The position numbers and the translations under genes are program-made. Shown piece after piece: positions 37,906-49,505 of a stretch of DNA of 64,000 nt. Under the pieces are notes generated by a model, which did not search any database, was not told where the DNA came from, and was given only the letters and a program-made list of their open reading frames with translations. Each line of letters starts with the position of its first letter. Positions within the stretch are counted from its first letter, which is position 1. Origin of the DNA: Tillus elongatus (lineage: Eukaryota > Arthropoda > Insecta > Coleoptera > Cleridae); NCBI GenBank assembly GCA_964006375.1, contig OZ023269.1, positions 58,425,968 to 58,489,967 of the forward strand, written 5' to 3'.

Positions 37906-39165
37906 GCGACTGGGGTACAGTCCTTACAAATTTCTACCAAGATGTTATTAATGTAAATAAAAAATTACACAGGACCAACAACACTACCTTTTGGTACACT
38001 ATGTTTAAATGTGTTTTCTTCACTCAGATAGTTTGACCCTCTGCTTTCTGCCTGACAAGTAGTTCCGAAATAAATTTAGTCCCACACCCCTGACCTCCAG
38101 ATGTTCCAGTTCAGCTAACAATATCGCATGCGACACAGTATCAAAAGCCTTTTGAAAATCTATGAAAATGGCCAAAGTCTTAACATTATTCTCAAAATTG
38201 TCTATGATTGAGGATATAGTAGTGCAGTGCATCCCCGTAGACCTACCTTCAGTAAAGCCGAATTGATGCTCAGACAGTATATTATTTGTTCTCAAATACT
38301 GAGTTAATCTTGCAATAACACCTTTCAAAGATTTTTACTATGCCACTTATAAAGACATATAGGCCTATCATTGTCCATTATAGTCCTGTCTCCCGATTTA
38401 TACAGTGGAACAACCGCACTAGTTTTAAACTGAGTTTGGTACAATTTCTGTCTGAAATATAGTATTTATTAGAAAAGTAATTCGCTCACTTACGTAGGGG
38501 TGAAAATCTTTTAAGGTGGAGGTGTAAACGCCATCTTAACCCGGAGAACATCTGGTCTTTAGAATCCCTATGTACTTCATTACGTAATTTACTCGCACAG
38601 GACAGAGGTAAAATGATTGGGGATATCTTCTGGATCTCATCCGCAATCTTTCAGTTGCGCCTATCCTACTGCTCAGTCTCCCTGCAACGTTTGTAAAAAA
38701 AAATCGTTAAATTGATTAGCATCACTGAGTGTCACATTATCATTCAAAACAATGAAATTCATACTATTTGTCCCATTGGTCTCACTACGCATTGCTTCAT
38801 TTGAGAGATTCTACAACTTTTTGGATTTACCTGATTATTCAAAATGTTTGTTTTGTAATAAGAATTCCGTGAAATTCTTATCAGACTAGTAAGATAATTT
38901 CGGTATTTTTATGTGCATCTAGGATTTCTTGGGTGCAACTTCTAGTCCACAATCTTTTCAGTCGTATCTCTCTGCTTTATAGAATTAAGCAACCCCCTTG
39001 TTATCCATGGCTTCTTCACACCTGTTCGTCTTATACCCACTGTGTATGATGCCTCGCCTATATGCTTTAAAAGCGTATTTTCTAGACCATCCATAATTTC
39101 TTGTGTTTAGACAAACGTTAACCTTCCGTCCATAATTCGCCCTGAAGCAATTGAGCCAATATATT
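37906..39165 (-). pseudogene. Old LINE 2, RT upstream of the catalytic box
   Basis: On the minus strand, RTIMDNDRPICL lies near 38340-38390. An open 102-residue stretch (38020-38328) carries NNILSEHQFGFTEGRST and LAIFIDFQKAFDTVSHAIL. SVPKGSVVGPV and FFIYINNILVEICKD follow, leading to VAY at the hAT junction. This is a jockey-like RT in correct motif order. Stops (for example after VVGPV) and frame changes show decay. Upstream of 38500 only weak traces remain. Confidence 0.82.
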
Positions 39166-39170
39166 CATGT

Positions 39171-39424
39171 TCACCTTGACTCCATTAAAATATTATCACC
39201 CTTATTTAATTTTGACAAGTCCTTCGCTGACTTGCCATAGAATTTCTTCTGCACCATTAATTTCTGTTCAAGTTTATTTTGAACAAGTTCTCTGTTAACA
39301 ACAATTGGCTTCAATGTAGTTTCAGAAACTACTAACCTCGTTTTCATAATTCTATTTAAAAATAACCGAGCTGGTGAAAAAATCATTGATGGTAGTAATG
39401 GGTATTACGATACTCCATTAGTAT
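39171..39424 (-). pseudogene. Gypsy-type integrase C-terminal fragment
   Basis: The minus strand reads SPARLFLNRIMKTRLVVSE, then LEQKLMVQKKFYGKSAKDLS and LNKGDNILMES, matching the end of Gypsy integrases just before the GPY/F module. It is a separate, truncated element cut by the neighbouring LTR insertion. Confidence 0.7.
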
Positions 39425-39694
39425 TGTTACGTTTTCTCCGGGTTCTGGATAAGTGAGACTTTTAATTTTAACAAAATAACTTTATTTACTCTCTAAATAT
39501 GGATACAATTAAAGTTCTAGAATGTCTCTCTCACAAAACACTTAATTTATCTGGCCTTACAATCACTAATTTGGACAAAAGTCACTAATACACTGAAACT
39601 ACAGTCGCTACTCTATAACACTTCACACTAGTTACTGCTTCTTCAAGTCACTTTAACATTCTCTAACTAACTGTCCTGTCTGGCTTACTTCCAT

Positions 39695-39704
39695 CTTTAT
39701 ATAG
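39695..39704 (-). promoter_or_regulatory. TATA box of the Gypsy 2 LTR
   Basis: CTATATAAAG on the minus strand, about 30 bases downstream of the heat-shock-element array. Confidence 0.6.
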
Positions 39705-39733
39705 CCGTCGCACCTTCCAGTTCGTTCTCGAGC

Positions 39734-39780
39734 GTTCTATTCCAGAATGTTCCAGGACCTTCTTTTACTAGAAGGTTCTG
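39734..39780 (-). promoter_or_regulatory. Heat-shock-element array in the LTR
   Basis: Six contiguous pentamers, read on the plus strand from 39734, are GTTCT ATTCC AGAAT GTTCC AGGAC CTTCT. Five of them alternate nTTCn and nGAAn (one as GGA). A second site, AGAAGGTTCT, is at 39770-39779. Alternating nGAAn/nTTCn is the HSF binding pattern. Function is inferred. Confidence 0.6.
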
Positions 39781-40124
39781 TGAATACAGGGGGATGTATA
39801 TACAGGATGATCCAAATGTGGTCATCACTCCTATGTTACACAAGAGGTGTTTCTCTGCGTATACAGGGTGTATATACAGGGTGTTCGGAATGCGCAGACC
39901 TCAGTTATCCGTTCCGACGGGGTACAAGTTGGTAACTTCGTTATTTTTGGTCCTAGAGGGTTGAGACTTCGCCTGTGGGGGGTCACCCCAGGCACCCCCA
40001 GGGGGGTGGTGGGGAGGCGGTGTTGCCAGATTGTGCAAGAATTCCCAGATGCTGGGGAAATTTTGGAGATGTGGCAACACCGCACCTGCATCTATTGGAG
40101 TGCTTTGTAACACTGCTTCCCTCC

Positions 40125-40409
40125 TTAAGACTGTTCGTCCCGAACAGTATTTATCGGTCGCCAACTTGGGGGCTCGTTGCCTCGATAGGGACTCAGCCTC
40201 TCTATGTGAACAACTTTGGGTTTAGTTCTGGGAGACAGCTGGATTCTGTAGACTAGGTCGTTAATTTTCTTAGTCACCAAGTATGGCCCTTCCCATGGTT
40301 TCTGAAGTTTGGGACTGAGGCCCTTTCTCCTTGTTGGTTGGTACAGCCACACTGCATCCCCCTCCTTGAATGTATGGGGTGTTGCTCTGCGATCCAGGCG
40401 CATCTTCAT
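40125..40409 (-). pseudogene. Gypsy 2 integrase C-terminal GPY/F module
   Basis: FKEGDAVWLYQPTRRKGLSP, then KPWEGPYLVTKKINDLVYRI and VVHIERLSPYRG: the basic GPY/F tail of Gypsy integrases, ending just before the purine tract and LTR. A frame change separates it from the catalytic core. Confidence 0.87.
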
Positions 40410-40420
40410 CCGGTCATTGC

Positions 40421-41338
40421 TTAAGAGAGCCTATCTCTGACACATCTGTGTATAGTGCGCAGTTTTCCTTCTAGGTCGGCGACATACTCAGGTAACGTAG
40501 CTAGGTCCGCTATGTCCTCGTTCGGTGGTGGTCTCGTCATGTCGATTGGTAACCGCATCTCTCTGCCGGTCAACATCATGGATGGAGTGTAGCCGGTAGA
40601 TTCATGCTGAGAGCTTCTGTAAGCTAGGAGGAACAGAGGTATCAGCTTGTCCCAGGTTCTCCGATTCTCGTCGACAAACATAGCAAGATACTGATTGATG
40701 GTCCTGTTATGCCGTTCTACCATGCCGTCTGATTGAGGGTGGAGTGGCGTTGTTCTTGTTTTCTTTATGTCTAGCAAGTCCATTAGGCTCTTCCAGACCT
40801 CTGATTCGAAATTCCGGCCCTGGTCGGTGTGAATCTCCAAGGGTACGCCATGCCGTGCTATGACATTTTCCATCAGGGCTTCTGCTACGGTCGTTGCCTC
40901 TTGGTTGGGGATCGGCGCAACTTCAGGCCATTTCGAGAAGTAGTCCATCGCCACCATTATGTATCTGTTCCCAGACTCTGTGATTGGAAAAGGTCCTGCG
41001 ATGTCTACGGCAACTGTCTCCCACGGTGTACCTGAGATGTACTGCATCATTTTTCCTCTGGATCGGGTCTTTGGTCCTTTCTTTGAAGCACATTGGTCAC
41101 ACCTTTTGCACCATTCTTCCACGCTTCTTCGGCAGTTTATCCAATAGAAGCGGTCTCTGACTGGCGAGAGTCCTGTTGACCCCAAAGTGGCCTCCACTTT
41201 TACTATTGTGTAACTCTTGAAGAACACTGTCTATGCACTCACTTGGCACAACGGTCTGGTATATACAGTCTCTACCATCGGCAGTTTCCCATTTCCGAGT
41301 GATCATGTCATTCTTTAGACACAAGGAGTCCCATTGTA
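40421..41338 (-). pseudogene. Gypsy 2 integrase, zinc finger and catalytic core
   Basis: The HHCC finger is split over two frames: LHNSKSGGHFG near 41200, then RDRFYW and WCKRCDQCASKKGP. The core has VAVDIAGPFPI, EIHTDQGRNFES and HPQSDGMVERHNRTI, that is the D, D and E residues with normal spacing. A frame change inside the finger (~41160-41225) and another before the GPY/F part break it. It would insert the element's cDNA. Confidence 0.92.
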
Positions 41339-41339
41339 G

Positions 41340-42080
41340 TCAATAGCCTTTAACCTCTGCCCCAAACCGGGACACATCATGCCACTCAGGTCTTTTCCTT
41401 TTTTGTAGCCATTCTCTAATATTTTTCAGGTCTGGATCTGTCTTCTGTGCGTCTCTGATGTATTCAAGATTTACGTCTAGATCGGTATTATTCTCCTGTT
41501 CCGTCACCAGTTGTTTGATCTGATGAGTTACTTTGTCGATCTCTTTGTTCTCTTGTCGCTCGCAAAATTTACATTCATGCACTGAACATTGTCTTCTTGA
41601 CAGGCTGTCTGCATTGGCGTGACTTCTTCCTCTTCGATGTTCAATCCGGAAGTCGTAGCTCTGCAGTTTCTCTATCCATCGGGCTATCTGTCCTTCGGGA
41701 TTTCTAAAGTTCAGAAGCCATTGCAGAGCAGAGTGATCCGACCTCACGCGGAATGTTCTTCCGTACAGGAAGCTGTGGAAATGTTCGATGGATCTGACAA
41801 CTGCCAGCAGTTCTTTCCGGGTTACACAGTAATTTCTTTCTGCTTTTCCGAACGTTTTGCTGAAGTAGCCTATCACAACTTCTTCTCCGGCTTGGATCTG
41901 CGAGAGTACTGCCCCAATGCCATACTGGGAAGCATCGGTGTCCAGTATGAACTGTCCTTCGTCCTGAGGATAAGCCAGTACAGGAGCAGTGAGAAGACGA
42001 TGTTTGAGTTCTCTAAAAGACTGTTGGCAATCTGGTGACCAGATGAACTCGGCCTTATTTTCAGTTAGGCTATTTCGCAA
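41340..42080 (-). pseudogene. Gypsy 2 RNase H and tether
   Basis: Residues ~45-160 contain FILDTDASQYGIGAVLSQ, RNYCVTRKELLAVVRSIEHF and RVRSDHSALQWLL and end HANADSLSRRQC: a complete Gypsy RNase H with its D, E and D residues. A TGA at 41340-41342 ends the stretch in frame with the integrase finger. A frame change near 42070-42080 separates it from RT. Confidence 0.92.
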
Positions 42081-43074
42081 TGCTGCTGAAGTACTTCACA
42101 AAGCGTCGGTAGTAGCTGCAAAGTCCCAGAAAACTTTTGACCTCGTGTTTGTTCTTCGACACAGGCCAGTCTCTTACTGCCTTTATTTTCTCTTGATCGG
42201 TTTCTATCCCTTTCTCAGAAACGACATGTCCAAGGAAACTCACTTTCTTCTGGAAGAGGACGCATTTCTTGGGATTGAGTTGCAGATTGGCACCTCTCAG
42301 CCTGGAGAAAACTTGTTTCAGATTCGACAGGTGTTCATCGAAAGTCCTTCCAATCACCATGACATCATCGAGATACACCAGGCATGTTTCCCATCTCAGT
42401 CCTCTCAGCACTAACTCCATTAGCCGCTCGAAGGTGGCAGGAGCATTACACAAGCCGAATGGCATGACCTTGAATTGGAACAACCCATTCCCGGTTGAAA
42501 AAGCAGTCTTCTCCTTATCGTCTTTATGGAGTTCTACTTGCCAGTAACCACTTTTCAAGTCTAATGTAGAGAACCACTTTGATCCGGCCAAAGTGTTCAA
42601 AGTGTCGTCGATCCGGGGCAGGGGATAACTGTCTTTCTTGGTGACATCATTCCGCTTTCTATAGTCCACGCAAAATCTCATAGTGCCGTCTTTCTTGGTG
42701 ACCAAAACTACTGGGGACGACCAAGGACTATTAGACTCCTCGATCACACCATCTTCCAGCATTTAGTTAACCATCGCCTTGATTTCTGATTGCTTGGCAA
42801 AAGGCAGTCTTCTCGGCGGCTGTCTAATTGGTCTTGCGTCGCCAGTATTAATTCTGTGTTGTACTAGACTCGTACGACCTGTGATTTTATCTTGAGCGAA
42901 AATATCGGCTTCCTCCAATACGAACTTCAGGGCCATCTCCATCTCCATATTGTTCAATTGGCCCCATGAATTATTGAACCGCTCTACTATTTCTACTGGC
43001 AGTCTTCTGTCTAATGCAGTGGGTGTCACGTTTTTGGACAACGTCACTCGGTCAATGGGTGGCGATAACCTCAC
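42070..43074 (-). pseudogene. Gypsy 2 reverse transcriptase
   Basis: It contains MRFCVDYRKRNDVTKKDSYP, WFSTLDLKSGYWQVEL, FKVMPFGLCNAPATFERLME and CLVYLDDVMVIG (the catalytic YLDD), then SFLGHVVSEKGIETD and FLGLCSYYRRFV. An in-frame stop at 42763-42765 lies ~25 residues before the first RT motif and splits the domain from its N-terminal linker (42763-43074). RT copies the element RNA into cDNA. Confidence 0.93.
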
Positions 43075-43834
43075 CTTTCTTCAATGTGACCCTGTTAGTT
43101 TGTACGTTAGCCACTCTTATGGGTATTGTCTTCTTCGGGTCTACTAAGCATCGTGCGACAAGGGCACCATCACGTCTATCTTGTAGGGGCTCCGCTATGA
43201 GAGCAGACATACAATCAAGTTTCTTCTCTAGTCTGGCTCTGACAATCTTCTCACTGTTACCAGGAATCCGTGTATCTTCGTCGACAATAAGTCTCACCCT
43301 GGGATTAGCTTCGTCTGCTGGTGGAGATAAATACAACTCTTCGTTGCCGGTTCTCAAGATCTTATTTTGGAAGTCTACTGAAAAGACATCAAACTCTTCC
43401 ATTATATCCAAGCCCAGAATAAATTCGTCGACGATTTCTGCGACGACAGCCTTTACCTGCAGCTCAGTACTGCCCAGCTTAATGTAAACAATGGCCTCTC
43501 CATGCACGGGTATCCTATCTCCTTTCGCTGTCTCCAACACAGGCTGTTTGTTGGTCGTGAGTGCCGACATATTTGGCAACATGTCCGGGCGTACGACGGA
43601 TCTAGTGGCGCCAGTATCGATGGTAAAACTGCATTGTCTCCCGTCTATGCTACCAGGTATAACGAGGCTCTCGCGGTAGCGTCGGATAGTGGAGACCCTG
43701 ACTTTGGGGCCTTGGGTCTCGCATGCCACGTGTCGCCCACCTACACTGGCGTCAGGTCGTTTTCCCTGATGGCGCTCCCTGTTGGTGTATTCTTGTCTTC
43801 TGCGAGCCACTTGTAGCATTCTATGTCTGACCAA
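43052..43834 (-). pseudogene. Gypsy 2 aspartic protease region
   Basis: SLVIPGSIDGRQCSFTIDTG followed by ATRSVVRPDML gives the protease active site (DTGA). EFILGLDIMEEFDVFSVDF is the second conserved part. The segment ends by a frame change near 43060. The first ~40 residues follow directly on a truncated gag start with no zinc knuckle. Confidence 0.88.
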
Positions 43835-44048
43835 TCTGCTTTTGTCCTACGTGCCCCAACCGGTACAGTGAGCGTTGCCTCCTGAGGTCTTCTTTATCTT
43901 CTTGTCGTCTTCTCTCGTCTTCTTCGCACCGTCTTCTTTCATCTTCTTGTCGCCGTTGTTCGTCTTCTTCGCGTTGCCTTTTCAGTAAGTCCATCAACTC
44001 TTTGATTTCAGCCATCTCGTCGTAGTCAGTCGATCTGGTGTTTACCAT
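43821..44048 (-). pseudogene. Gypsy 2 truncated gag (N-terminal coiled coil only)
   Basis: It starts MVNTRSTDYDEMAEIKELMD and becomes a run of charged heptad-like repeats (RRQEDERRRCEEDERRRQED) around residues 32-52. It ends at residue 75 in a frame different from protease. A normal gag has several hundred residues with capsid and CCHC knuckles; these are missing, so the element has a large internal gag deletion. Confidence 0.75.
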
Positions 44049-44094
44049 TTACAGCTAGCTTAGTTGTTTACTTCCGTCTATTTTGTAAGGGTTG

Positions 44095-44560
44095 TTATCG
44101 GCTGAAATTGGTATGTCTTGTGTTATTACTGCTGACATCAATAGCCTGTGGATATCTTCTATTATTGTCATTAGGGTTGTGTGTCGGTTTTCTCATTGAG
44201 TATTGATTTGGAGGGCTTCCCGGAAATTGTGGGTGAGACGTTTGGGGTCTGTTTGAATTATAGTTAAAAGGCGAACGATAATTTGGTTGTTGGAAGGGTT
44301 TCTGAAATTGAATGTTGTTAAAATGTGGGGTATTTCTTTGGAAAACCGGTTTTTGTTGCTTGTCGTGCCTGTTATTGTTATTATTATTGAAATTTGTCCT
44401 TTGTAATAATCTGTCCCTATATTCATAATTTTCCTCGGAAAAAATATATTTTAACTCTTGTTCTATGCTATCCGGGCGAGTCGATCGAACCACCATGCCA
44501 AGGGGATTTCATCGGTCTAGCGGTAGATCTTAATAACAAGGTAGATGAAGTTCAACAAAT
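44095..44560 (-). pseudogene. Asn-rich gag fragment of another Gypsy element
   Basis: The minus strand reads VVRSTRPDSIEQELKYIFSE, resembling the end of a Gypsy capsid domain. A low-complexity tail rich in N, Q, P and R follows (NFNNNNNNRHDKQQ, FQKPFQQPNYRSPFNYN) up to a stop at 44095. It is not in continuity with the gag start at 44048, so a junction of two elements near 44050-44095 is likely. Confidence 0.6.
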
Positions 44561-44599
44561 AACATTTGTTCTGCTAAAGTTATGATATAGAAACGTCTT

Positions 44600-45420
44600 C
44601 ATAAATAGAAATCTAAAAATCTTAGGTCAGGGGATCTAGCTGGCCAAGGAAACAGACTTCTTTTTCCTATACATCCCTAGGAAACGGCTGATCAAAGAAA
44701 TGTCTTACATTGGAACAATAATATGCTGGACAGCCAATGTATTGAAAAATCATATTCCGACGCGTTGTTAGAGGTACGTTTTTCAACAACAGTGGCAATT
44801 CATTTCTCCAAAAATTGAGATATCGGTGCCCGTTCAATGGTGCATTGAAAATGTAGGGTCGAATTATCTCTGTGCACTGACAATACCAAACTAAACGTTA
44901 ATGGACCAACGGTCCTGATTTTGCACTTTATTAATCCAATGCGGATTCGTCTTCGACTAATACTCCATATTGTGCCTATTCAGCCTATCGTCACTATGAA
45001 ATGTGTGTGCCTCATCTGATCACAGAATTCTTTAAAGTAATCCGACATCTTGCAGCATGTCCAATAACCAGTTACCAAAGTTCAACGGTTCATCGGAATC
45101 GCGAGCTTCTAAACTCTGGAGCAGAACGATGTGTGGTATGGATGCAACCTAAAAATAAATTATTATTATTAGCATTACTTTCATTATTATTACACACCCA
45201 CTGAATTTTCGTTCCCTGTTGGCTTTGTAACGAATAGTAATTAATGAGTATTACTTTTAGCCATAACTTACCTGTCGTCTTTCAGAATATTTCGAACAGC
45301 GGTTCGAGTTACTCATAAGTCCTTGGATATTATACGGGTACTCAGATGTGGTTTGGATTCGATATAGGCCAACACATTGATTACATTCTCATCGCTGCGA
45401 CCCGTGCTGGTTCTCTGACG
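44600..45420 (-). pseudogene. Second decayed mariner-type transposase
   Basis: In order on the minus strand: HSDDRLNRHNMEY, KTNPHWINKVQNQDRWSINV, IIRPYIFNAPLNGHRYLNF, ELPLLLKNVP, VRHFFDQ and WPARSPDLRFLDFYL. Frame changes and stops separate the blocks. It belongs to the same broad family as 3490-4400 but is a different copy. Confidence 0.85.
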
Positions 45421-46740
45421 AACAGGAGGATGCATGTTTCCTGTCGTTCGTAACCGATGCGCCAGTTCGAGAAAAACTCCTTTTTAAAAGCGACGTCTTC
45501 CCAGGTATTTCACAGCATACACTCTAGCAGCAAGAGTTGCATTTTGCATGCATTCAAAGTATACAGCTAGCATATGAAATGCTTCTTCATTCGTGAAAGT
45601 CGTCTAGTAGTAGTTAGCCACACCAACAATAATGTGAATGGCAATATAATAATTTTCACAATTTGCTTATGTATTTTGTCATTTTCACAGTATGATTGAT
45701 TTTTTCGAAATTCAGTTACACTGGCCCAGTTTTTTGTTACACATATGGGAATGAATTACTGAAGGGATACAGATTATTCTTTTCATATCTATAGGTAATA
45801 AAGGTTTTCTACCCAACTCACTCCAATATTTTTAGAATAATTTATATGGTTTATATTGGTGGAAAACTCCGTTGTTGTTGCTACATTGTTATCAAGATGT
45901 CGTAATTTGTAGTTCCAACTTCGATCGCTAATATCTATCGCTAGACCAATGATATCAAACTGCGGATTTCACTGGTAGCTTCAGTCTGTTGTAGCCTATT
46001 CTAATATGTTATTATTGATATACTGTTCCATTTGATTTTCTTCAGAAAAACAGGAACATAACCTAACTATTCAAACAACGCCCTTTGTCAGCGTGTGTAA
46101 GATACAGAGGAAACCTGGAATGAGCGGTGGTCCGATGAAAGCTCTTTTCAACAGGTCTAAACTAAACAAGTTACGTTAAGCACAACCGTAGTAATTAGCA
46201 ATTTAAAAACTAAACATTAAGCGCGAAAATATGATGAAGATCGCAATTTTATGACCAGCAGTGGTTCTTACGCCCTCTAGCGGTAGTTTTAGAAACTTAA
46301 AAATAATTTCCAGCGAGTTATCACGGCGACTTTCCCCTTGCCAGTTTTTTCCTGAAGCTGTACAGTAAACCGTTCCTGAGATATGACCAGCGACCATTCT
46401 TAGTTGCCTACGTGTACATTATTGTAAATTAGAGCATGTCGAACTCATATCCATCCCAACCGGAAAATTCAAACAACTTTTGTTTCATTTTTATGTCTTG
46501 TTAAACACATAAGTTGTTTGAAGAAAACTTGTGCACAAATCGCCTTTTAAAAATACTCTATAGGCTGTTGCATAATTAAATTCCTAGGTCAACGTAATAT
46601 TTAGTGAAACCATTACGAAAATTGTTACTGCGAGGCGAACTAGAGTACTATAGACTCAAATATTTAATTAATAAATACACAACTTATTAAATTTAATAAT
46701 CGAAAAATAAGTGTTGCAGCGCATTCCATTGTATCTTGTT
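45421..46740. other. No recognisable gene
   Basis: Mixed AT-rich sequence with no motif that I can assign. Bases 45421-45600 may be weathered transposon sequence. Confidence 0.4.
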
Positions 46741-46744
46741 TCTT

Positions 46745-46840
46745 CAACGTCGGTCTATTTCTGCGACTATGTGAATCGAACTCAGGACATTTGATTCAAT
46801 AGCACACATTGTTACCACTGGGCCACCGAGGCTGCTAAGT
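46745..46840 (-). mobile_element. tRNA-derived SINE head
   Basis: The minus strand has GCCTCGGTGGCCCAGTGGTA (A box with acceptor-like lead) and, ~35 bases on, GAGTTCGATTC (B box). The order and spacing fit a tRNA-derived pol III promoter. The stems are too imperfect for a working tRNA. Confidence 0.65.
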
Positions 46841-47134
46841 GTTGTAGTGCTGCCAGTTTGAAAATATATACAAATTGAATAAAAATTTCCTTTGCAAAAA
46901 AGCGGGAAACCCATAATGTACCCTATACTAAGTAGTCTATGTCTACAGGCTGTTCTTAATAGACCGCACATTAGAAATATGTCGGGTATTGAAGGTAGCT
47001 GAATTCTGAAAATGTATACCTGCGAGAGTAATAATGTTAAAAAACTCCGCACCCAGAAGTCTTTGACTTGTGCGGGAGGGACCTTACACACACACATACA
47101 CAGAGGACACCATCAGAAGCTGGACTTTCCACGT

Positions 47135-47225
47135 TCGAGTGAAAAAAGCCGTCTGTCTGAATACAGGACTCGAACCCGCGACCTCCAAATCCGATTTTAG
47201 AGGTTACTCGCCTCGCGAACTGATC
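47135..47225 (-). mobile_element. tRNA-derived SINE head, second
   Basis: The minus strand has AGATCAGTTCGCGAGGCGAG and GGTCGCGGGTTCGAGTCCTG, good A and B boxes, with a middle part unlike a normal anticodon arm. It is probably a SINE of another family from 46745-46840. Confidence 0.65.
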
Positions 47226-47229
47226 TATT

Positions 47230-48240
47230 GGGCCTGTATATGTTGCTGGTGGGTGTTGATATGCAAAATTTTAGCAATTGTATTTGATATTTGAGATCAG
47301 ATTTCTATCAGGTCAGGTCAGGTCACTGAATACACTGAAACGTTAGAGTGAGATCTGGAGAGTAGGTAGATTGAGGCCCCGGAATCAAGCTAGAACAACC
47401 CAACCTACCTTTATCCACCGCTATTAAGGAATGGGCAGATTGAGGTCTTAAAGTTCAGTTTCTTTTATAATCTCTTAACTTCCTGAACATGGCTTCAAAG
47501 TGGGAGCAGAAACGTTGAGTCTCAACAAATTCTGGTCGCGGTTCAACCTCTAACCAAGTATTTCTCACACTTATGATCGCGGAAATCTTTCCGAATATTT
47601 ATTATATATACGTGGAATTTCCCTTGAAAAAAAAGTGGTCTGATTGGCTTTTGAAAATGGTTATATCATCTGCGAAACTGGGAAAGCTATTTTGAAAAGT
47701 TCTCCTTATAAATCTATAGATACCTACTATTATAGGTACCATTGTCATTTGAGATTTATAAATAATCGCTACGATAACGTACTTGCTGAACCAGGACCTC
47801 TATGATTTCTAAAAAAACTCGCGTCTAATTATTGTAAACGTAGAAACATTGACATTAAATTTTTCCTTGAAGACAGAAATAATCATACCTCCTACTCATT
47901 TATCGACAAGTGCCTATTGTTATTAATTCATGAATTTGCTTTGACTAATCAATGAAATAAAGAACAGGTGGAGTAAACTTGACTAAAAAGTGAAACACTG
48001 TTGTATCTTTTACTTTCCCTACATAAAATGCGGGATAATAAATATAGGTAGTACTAGATTTGCATATGTTTCCATTTTCCAACATTTCCATGTGTATACA
48101 AATCTTTTAATCTTCAGTTGTACAAGCGGTAATATTTACGTTTCTCCATTGTGTTTTGATACAAGATGATAAAAACGTGAGACTGAAGCTTTTGCGCCAG
48201 TTAGAAGTTTTTGGTGGTAAAATTAAATTTTAAATATTTG
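47230..48240. other. No recognisable gene
   Basis: It contains AGTAGGTAGATTGAGGCCCC near 47366, echoing (inverted) CCTCAATCTGCCTACTCC at 61552. An isolated fragment of the MITE-family end, AACGTACTTGCTGAACCAGG, lies near 47777. Otherwise nothing. Confidence 0.45.
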
Positions 48241-48244
48241 TTCT

Positions 48245-48775
48245 GTCTATAAGAGTGTATGATGTATTCTCACCATAATTAGAACCGCTCTAATTAGAAC
48301 TCGCCAGTGCAATATACAAATTACAGCCAGAACACACCGATTTCGATGAAACTCGGCAAGTGCCTTTCTTATATTAATGGCTTGGATGAGTTCGTTAGCC
48401 AGGAAAATCGGACGGGGTTTTCCGGTAAAATTTTGCGTTTTCTTCAAAAAAAAAAATTTTTCCTCCGAAAATTACAAAGCTGTCCTAATGAAGTTTAACG
48501 GATATATTGCCTTAGGAGAGACCTTACTACATACCAAAATTCAACTTTCTAAATTTATAAAAAATTGAGTTATTCAAATTTTGAATTTCCTTTCGAAAAA
48601 ATTTTTTTTCTCCGAAAATTACAAAGTTATTTTAATGAAATTTGGTGGATATCTTGCCTTAGGAAAGACCTCACTACACACCAAAATTAAACTTTCTAAG
48701 TTTATAGAAAATGGAGTTATTGAAATTTGAAGCATTTAATAAAAATTCACTACCATAACGCATTTGCTGCGTCCC
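48245..48775 (-). mobile_element. Chimeric MITE/(TA)n-family copy without TA tract
   Basis: The left end resembles the ~310-bp foldback unit (TTCTCACCATAATTAGAACC). The body has GAAAATCGGACGGGGTTTTC and two tandem ~130-bp pieces, each with CCGAAAATTACAAAG and GACCT(T/C)ACTACA(T/C)ACCAAA. The right end is AACGCATTTGCTGCGTCCCG. Confidence 0.65.
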
Positions 48776-48779
48776 GTTA

Positions 48780-49329
48780 GTTTTTTTTACTTTGGTAAGG
48801 ACTGCAGGGTAAGCTATAATGTTGATTGTGCACATAGCAATACTACTACTTGTTTTACTCGCATAACTATCAGTTGACAGAAGGTAATGACATTTGTCGG
48901 TCTTGTGTACCATGTGCATTAGGCACATTTTTCAGGCGGTGAAGTTAAACTACGGCTAGGATGTGCTGATTGGCCACTGATTGTCCCAAAGACAGATCGA
49001 CGTTAAATTTAAAAAAAAGATTAGAACTGAAAGAAAACCTGTAACTGTCTTTCTTGAAAAAGTCTTTTGTTACTGAATGGAAAATAAGTTATTTTCAATA
49101 TATTTTTATTAGTACCTATACATAACATATAAGTACATAAAATATTAACTGATTTTTTTTACACTAGAATCAAATAAAAATACATCTATGTTATTTGGGT
49201 GTTTGAACGTGCTTCTGTAATACTAGGCATTGCATTTTAACAACTATTTGTAAATTTTCACATTTTACTTTTAAATGTTCTAATTATTAGCTTTTAGAAT
49301 CCACTACGTCAAGATCTGAACCTGTGATG
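48780..49329. other. No recognisable gene
   Basis: AT-rich sequence; nothing assignable. Confidence 0.45.
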
Positions 49330-49505
49330 AGCACTGATAAGTACACTTTGAAGAACTCAGTTCAAAACAACGTATTTCTCAGGCCTTATGGTCGTTTCAC
49401 TAACAAAGTTAGCGTCATCAGTGGCATGAATGAATTGTTTATTCATGCATTTAATGACGCCAACACTGGGTGAACTGGGTTCCCTAAAGTGTACTTATCA
49501 GCTTT
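49330..49505. mobile_element. Second hairpin MITE, related to 35009-35235
   Basis: It shares TGATGAGCACTGATAAGTAC at the left, the inner TTTCACTAACAAAGTTAGCG, and an inverse AAGTGTACTTATCAG at the right. The arms are more diverged. Confidence 0.7.

Larger units (their letters stand above)
39425..40112 (-). mobile_element. 3' LTR of Gypsy element 2 (688 bp)
   Basis: In element orientation it begins TGTTACAAAGCACTCC at 40112 and ends GAGAAAACGTAACA at 39425, with TG/CA ends. A purine-rich tract, AAGGAGGGAAG, lies just upstream of its start. Within it are a TATA box (CTATATAAAG, 39695-39704) and AATAAA near 39485. No 5' LTR is found to the right. Confidence 0.82.

Noticed and set aside
39831..40256. 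Short genes in the GC-rich stretch 39831-40256
   Set aside because: These frames fall within the U3 of an LTR and the pol end of Gypsy 2 and have no motif.
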